Of a stretch of 64,000 nucleotides of DNA, positions 58,718 through 64,000 are shown one piece after another. How positions within the stretch are numbered: position 1 is the stretch's first letter; the number at the start of each line of letters is the position of its first letter. A program made the position numbers and the translations under genes. Origin of the DNA: Larix kaempferi (Eukaryota; Streptophyta; Pinopsida; Pinales; Pinaceae); assembly GCA_027924585.1 (NCBI GenBank), contig BSBM01000001.1, forward strand, positions 56,337,501 through 56,401,500, read 5' to 3'. The notes beneath the pieces were generated by a model, which was not told the origin of the DNA, made no database searches, and worked only from the letters and a program-made list of their open reading frames with translations.

Positions 58718-60397
58718 CTACTGAGTAGAGAGATAATGTGCAGAGGTTGTGGATGTCTCTGCGATATGATGTTCACCTCTAGTGGCAATTGTGAATAGGG
58801 AAAATTTCCCAGTGTGGGAGATTATTTTCCTTCCCCGCTGGGTTGGGGTAGGTGCAACTATCTCTGGTATCTGATAGACTTTTCCTCCCAAAGTGACAAT
58901 GACACTGCGAGGTCGTGATTCATATATAGCATGACGCTTCCACATATATGGCTGTCTTAAAAGAACATCACATACTTCAATTGGGGCCACATCACACAAT
59001 ACCTCATCTTTGAAGGGCTTGATGCCATATGGTAGGCAACATTGGTGACTGACGCGGATCCCTCGTCCTTGGCTTAGCCATCCAATGGTGTATGGTTGTG
59101 GGTGTGGTGTTATTGGTAGCTCCAATTTCTTGATGACTTATGCTGAGATCAGGTTCTTCTGGCTGTGGCTGTCCACAACAAAATATAGGGGAATTCCCTT
59201 CACCCACATCTGTGAGTGGAAAAGGCGCTCCTCTGCCTCCGAATCTTCAAGTTCATCTGGTTGAATTTGTGTGGTGGAAACAACGGCATTGGGTTCTAAA
59301 TCAATGATCTACTTCCCTTTTAGCGCGGTTGTGAAATTAGCTTCTGATTCAGAATCGGAACTGGGATATGATTCTGAAGCTTTGATCTCAACCACCAATG
59401 ACTGTTTTGAGTGACATTCATCAGTGTTGTGCCAGGGGCTTTTGTGGAACTCACACCAATTCCCAGTGTCCTTCTTTGTATTTTTTCTACCCTTCTTCGC
59501 TTGTGGTTGGGACTGGTTGTCCTTTCCCTACCCCGTGTTATATGAGCCAGAGTTTCCCTTGCCCTGATTTTGCACAGGTCTGAAGTCATGCTTATTCTTT
59601 TGCTGAAATTTATACTCAATTTTGACAGCATATCGATAGACGGATCTGAGTGAAGAGATTTCCAGTAAATCCATCTCTGTTCGTATATACTGGTGTAGGT
59701 CATTGCGATATTTTAGTACTAAGTGTTTCTCGGAGTCCTTGATACCTAGATTTGTGCGCAAGGTATGAAATTTGTTGGTGTAATCTGACACCGTTTGGTC
59801 CCTCTCTTGGTGCAGAATGGCCCATTTTGTGTACTGGTCATCATAGTTTCCAATAGGGTAATATTGTTCCTTGATGGCATCTATAAAAGAGGCCCAAGTG
59901 GGATTGGAATATTCAAACAATCCAGACTCGTCTGATGAGTTTTTCTCACAATAAGTTTCCCACCAATTTTTGACATGGGGGATGGCCTTGAGGAGCGCAA
60001 AGACAATCTTTTCCCTATCGAAAAAATTGTGGACAGAGAAATACCCTTCTAGTAGATTCAACCATTTATCAATGGCATCAACATCGATCTGGCCTTCAAA
60101 TAATGGGATATCAAAGTTAACGTGTACCTTAAAGGGAGTTGCATCTCTAGAACGACTGCTTGTCGAAGGTGTATGTGTTGCAATTGGCATGCGTCGAAGG
60201 ATCTGGGAAAAATTATCCATCATCTCGTTCCTCTGTCGCGTGAGGGATTCCTTGAGAAACAACTTGATAATATCTACTGCTCCATCGTCTCTCTTTTCTT
60301 CCACCATGGGAGGACGTTTGGGGCGGCGAGAGTGGTCTTCCGCAAGTGAAACTAGTTCGAGACCCAACTCTCTGTATCTTGACCTCGTCGGGGACAT
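58718..60397 (-). pseudogene. Gag-protease, body 2
   Basis: Same frame layout as body 1. The ATG at 60397 begins MSPTRSRYRELGLELVSLAE. 60415-59528 is open, covering the whole gag fold (DKWLNLLEGYFSVHNFFDRE). Stops are at 59528-59530, about 59308 and 59138-59140. The knuckle CEFHKSPWHNTDEC is kept. The protease site reads FVVDSHSQKNLISA, with Gly changed to His in the catalytic DSG. The stop at 59138-59140 is at the same codon as in body 1. Confidence 0.85.
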
Positions 60398-60423
60398 GCA
60401 CCAAGAAACAATCAAAAAGAAAA

Positions 60424-60437
60424 CCGCTCTGATACCA
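60424..60437 (-). other. Primer binding site, body 2
   Basis: The minus strand reads TGGTATCAGAGCGG one base after LTR c. Confidence 0.85.
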
Positions 60438-60438
60438 C

Positions 60439-61073
60439 TGATCCAAATTTATGTGGGAACGAAACAAAAGATAGCATATACAGAATCATATACAGAGTAT
60501 ATTGCAAATGACATAGTGATATAGTAAACACATATTCTATTAAATAGCGGAAATAGAACAGACTATAAAATACAATAGCTAGAATGGTGGTAGCTATCTC
60601 TGAGAAGAGATGTGGCCGCTATGCTCATTCGTGCCAAGATGATTACAAAGAGAGGCCGAAAGTGCCTATTTATCATAAGCATGAGGGAAGGAATCCCAAA
60701 AACCTAACCCTAGAAGATGAAGCGCCAAAAGTCATGTGCTCCCCATTTGGGTAAGTTAGTACATCAACTTCTCGAGGTCGTAACTCTCGCATGCGATCTC
60801 TGTTTGGGGCGTACAATAGCTCGTTGGAAAGATTTATTCAATGACTACAAAAATATATCACAAATCTCGATTCCGATACGCGTAAGGGATAGGTGTGTAG
60901 TACTCATATTTGCCCGACCATTCAATGCCAAAAAGCGTCATTTAGGGCCTCAAAATGACTCCGGAAGTTCAGGACCCGAAAAATTGTTAAAAATAGTAAA
61001 TTCCCAAAATTGCCAGAAGACTATTTTGAGCCAGTCAGAAGAGGTGGGTCGCCACCGATATCCACCTGGATCA
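60439..61073 (-). repeat. Tandem element LTR c (5' LTR)
   Basis: 635 bp. The plus strand starts TGATCCAAAT and ends CCTGGATCA, abutting CTTAT at 61074-61078. GATAAATAGGC (minus, 60664-60674) is a TATA candidate conserved in LTRs a and b. Confidence 0.9.
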
Positions 61074-61078
61074 CTTAT

Positions 61079-62138
61079 CCAAACAAATTTTCAATACCAT
61101 AGCCTTTTTTCCTTTTGTCTTAATGTTGTGAAAAGATTCTTGTGCACTCCTATCGTGTCCAAAATTTTCCTATTCTCTAAGAAGCTAAATTGTTCACTAG
61201 AAATGTGTATTGACAATGCTGGCTTGATCCTCTTCGCAATTATCTTTGATATAACCTTATATATTAAGTTACAAAATGAAATACGCCTGTAGTCACTGAA
61301 TGTCCGTGGATGTTGGCACTTTGGTATCAATGCAATGTAAGTTGAGTTGATTTTCTCATATATGGACCCAATAGTTCTTGTCTCTTCCAATGGCTCAAGT
61401 ATGTATGATCCTATGATATCAAATTATTCCAAGAAAAGCTCAACCGTCCATCCGTCCAGACCTGAAATTTTGGATTTTGAAAAACGTTTTTATAACACTT
61501 TCAAATTCCTTCAAACTGATAGGTACATCTACAATAGCTCCCTCTTGAGATGAAAAGAATCTTGGGAACTTCTGAACTATATGCATTTGATCAACCACAG
61601 ATGTAGTACCCAGATCAAAAAATAACATGTGGAAATGATTTGCCGCTACTACCATAATCTGTTGTGGGTAAGTGATCATAGATCCATCTGTCCTTCTAAT
61701 CTCCCAAATATCATTTTGATCCCTCTTATCATTCGCAAATATGTGGAAAAAAATCGTATTCTAGTCTCCATTAGAAATCCATATAGAGCGTCTTTTCAGC
61801 CTCCATTTTTCCTCTTCCATTTGTAATTAGTACAAATGTTTATATTCTAACTCTATCAATCTATTAAAAACATCTTAGGGCATCTGTCCACTCTTATAAT
61901 GGTTATGAATCTGTTCCATTTCCACCTTAGATTCACACAACTCATTTGAGAGCTCCTCCTTTCTGTCCTTTTCCCATTTCTTCATAGCACATTGGAGAAA
62001 TTGTAGTTTTAGCACCAACCTTTTCATGGAAGATGTTTGTGTTATGTTGTGCATCTTTTTCCATTCCATCTTAATCATTTCTCTAAATTTTTCCTCTTTA
62101 TTCCGTGAATGATTAAATTTAAAAGGGTAAAAGGTCCT
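61079..62138 (-). pseudogene. LINE reverse transcriptase, N-terminal part
   Basis: 61390-61091 gives STYIALIPKCQHPRTFSDYR and RRISFCNLIYKVISKIIAKR, the standard start of plant LINE RT. The reading continues to LKICLDK at the insertion point. 61440-62080 is the linker between endonuclease and RT, in broken frames. Confidence 0.8.
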
Positions 62139-62879
62139 CTACCATGTGGGTTCCAACTGTAAAAATATGTGAAAGTGGTATGAGATTGGGATAGTTCGAG
62201 CACATGTTCGATAGTTGAACATCGTGTCTAACACCCTCTCTGATAACAAAAACCTATCCAGTCTCTTAGCAAGACCATCTTCACTTGTTATTTTATTCTG
62301 CCATGTTGGAACTGGTGAGTTCTGTCCAATATCTATAAGGCTGTCAGATTGAAACATTTGACTGAAAAAATACCCCAATGGATCAATCCAAGCCCTATTT
62401 CCCCACATTTATGCTGCACCAAATGTAAAATTTAGGTCCCCACCTATAATCAATGATGGAAACTGCAAATTACCTTCATCCTTAACTTTCCCCCCAAAAA
62501 ATTCTCGCTCCTTATATGGGACATAGAAATTTATGAGGTTTAAATCATACTCGACCCCTAAAAAAATCCCAGATAACAATATACCAGCTACCGTATGTAA
62601 TGGTGTAAAACAACCCCTCTTCAGATTCCACACCGATAGTAGACCCAATGATAATCCAACTGGTTCCATCGTGGCTAATTCCCATCTTGGGACAATATTT
62701 TCCATAAAAGCTCGAGCCTTCTCGCCTGAGTCCATTGTCTCTTGTAGAAAGATAATGTCCGGTAATAAAGATGAAATGATCCTCTCGAGGGATAATGTTT
62801 TGGAGTATCCCCCCACTCTGTGAATGTTTATAGACATAATAATAATTTGTTTTCCCTTGCCAGGGATTTGTTTACACAA
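62139..62879 (-). pseudogene. LINE apurinic-type endonuclease
   Basis: The frame 62879-62409 gives SINIHRVGG (family NxRGL), DIIFLQET (catalytic Glu), LLSVWN, NFYVPYKEREFF and SLIIGGDLNFTFG (GDFN-type motif). A stop is followed by 62408-62139 with LAKRLDRFLLS and SYHFHIFLQLE (family SDHxP). It cuts target DNA in active LINEs; broken here. Confidence 0.8.
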
Positions 62880-63549
62880 AGATCCTAGTGTCCATTAGAT
62901 AAAGCTAACTCCCCTGATGATGTCTCAGTAGTATTATGAGTGGTCCCATGTGTGCCCTTCCACGCACTTCTCGTTTTAAGAGGGGACATTTTGAAGATAA
63001 CCCTCCCATAATAAATCCTTTCGGTATCGTACCAGTTCTAGAGGGTTTCTTAATCATATATGTTCCTTTAAACGGCCCATCAGGTAAACTCCCTAAGTTC
63101 TCTTTAGGAATAGTACCAACATAAACAAGAATTTGAGATTTTTTTGACAACATCACAATATGTTAGGGATTGGTTCTATGTGTCAGGCCATCCATCCAAC
63201 CCCCCATCCAGCCCCTATTCCCTGTATCCTCAAAGGCTACCCCAAGATACATCACAATGGGATATTGTTCCTTACCCCTTAAAGTAATGCAACATCCACA
63301 CCGACATGTACAGTATTCCCTGGGGTCTAAATAGTATCTTCCAAGGGCTATGATGTGCCCAAGTATGTAGGGTTAATGTTTTCCCCCTCTAGAGTCATCG
63401 AGGCCTCCATAACCCTCCCTGGTAAGTTTGATAGATTCATACTTCCAACCCTAAGACTATCCCAGTAATCTTCAATGTTAGAGTGTTGTTGGAGATATGT
63501 TTGATATCATCTTCATCTAGACTGTGAAATAGTGTAGGGTCAATGGATT
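62880..63549 (-). other. LINE ORF1 C-terminal region / inter-ORF spacer
   Basis: Broken frames with a Gly-rich stretch at about 63190-63220. The open frame 63156-62905 ends shortly before ORF2. No domain is recognised. Confidence 0.4.
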
Positions 63550-64000
63550 TTAACTTACAAGAATCGAAAGTTGTCCTGAAAAATTTGTAGTATCCTCCTC
63601 TTGTGCAGATGGCATTGATGCATGTTCTTCCACCTCTAGCACGTCCTTGGGTATGCTAACATTTGATGTCCATTCCCCAAAAAAATCAATAGAATCCTCA
63701 CTATCATATACAATACTAACATTGCCGCAATTCTTCCATACATGTCCCACTTGTAGACACCTGGAACACCTGAATGGAATGCCCCAGTAATCCAACTACT
63801 TGTAGAATATCCTTCCTCTCCATTCAATCTCCAAGCTTTCTAGGAAAACCTTAGTGATGTCCATCTCTACTAACATCCTTCCAACCCTCTTGTCCATACC
63901 CTTTAACATATCTTCCTCAATGTGAAGAAACCTACCAAGGTGGTTCCCAACAGCTTCAAAATACCCTCTATGCCAGATAGCCATGGGAAAATTTGGCATT
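63550..64000 (-). pseudogene. LINE ORF1, DUF4283 and zinc knuckle (partial)
   Basis: It runs off the window at 64000. The frame with one TAG (63796-63798) gives IWHRGYFEAVGNHLGRFLHI, LVEMDI and then GIPFRCSRCLQVGHVWKNC. That is the CX2CX4HX4C knuckle that ends the plant LINE DUF4283/zf region. An acidic tail follows to 63550. Confidence 0.8.

Larger units (their letters stand above)
55111..61073 (-). mobile_element. Tandem gag-protease LTR element (three LTRs, two bodies)
   Basis: The 5963-bp insert has the structure LTR-body-LTR-body-LTR, all in the same (minus) orientation, flanked by CTTAT. Each body carries a primer binding site, gag, zinc knuckle and retropepsin, then ends at a polypurine tract with no RT, RNase H or integrase. 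This fits the non-autonomous TR-GAG class, with protease added. The single outer duplication shows the tandem was inserted as one unit or arose by recombination after insertion. Confidence 0.9.
52450..64000 (-). mobile_element. LINE, non-LTR retrotransposon (defective, interrupted)
   Basis: Right to left: ORF1 with zinc knuckle, endonuclease, RT, zinc/RT C-terminal domain, RNase H. RT is split by the element at 55111-61073. Multiple stops and shifts show an old copy. The 5' end lies beyond the window; the 3' end is somewhere around 52.3-52.9 kb, not sharply defined. Confidence 0.85.

Overview
This is a stretch of plant nuclear DNA made almost entirely of broken transposable elements. No intact host gene is visible. 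Plant origin is shown by the type of Ty1/copia, Ty3/gypsy and LINE proteins, by a helical domain resembling the plant mobile domain, and by a relic of plant DDB1. The density of nested LTR elements suggests a large, repeat-rich seed-plant genome. A conifer is plausible but not proven.

Layout. 1-5534 is a minus-strand Ty3/gypsy relic (Gypsy-B) with long LTRs. It keeps the integrase tail and an extra 3' ORF that joins a plant-mobile-domain-like region to a long coiled coil. 5535-9713 holds nothing recognisable. 9714-15366 is a plus-strand chromovirus-like Ty3/gypsy wreck (Gypsy-A) whose gag is split by a 980-bp solo LTR with a 5-bp target-site duplication. 16009-22765 is a copia element (Copia-1) with tandem repeats in its leader, an intron-like gap in pol and minisatellite arrays before the 3' LTR. 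22766-28370 is a flank made of block X (a minus-strand ORF behind a primer-binding-site-like motif) and AT-rich block Y. A 3' fragment of a DDB1-like gene follows at about 28371-28830. 28858-31580 is a second Gypsy-B copy with its coiled-coil ORF and LTR.

35803-38529 is a nearly full DDB1-like coding copy. It has no introns and reads in one frame with four internal stops. From 38690 to 51293 pieces of the 21.3-28.8 kb interval recur in shuffled order (X, Y, Copia-1 3' end, X, Y), with a second copia element (Copia-2, 42885-47952) between the last X and Y. 52.4-64 kb is a minus-strand LINE whose reverse transcriptase is split at motif A by a 5963-bp unit, 55111-61073. That unit is a non-autonomous gag-protease element in tandem form, LTR-gag/pro-LTR-gag/pro-LTR, bounded by the duplication CTTAT.

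The window records successive insertion, segmental duplication and microhomology-mediated rearrangement. The most notable signals are: the DDB1-like intronless copy and its duplicate fragment; the three-LTR tandem gag-only element; the intron-like segment shared by two copia families; and the Gypsy-B extra ORF. Protein identities come from reading translations against remembered families; no search was run.
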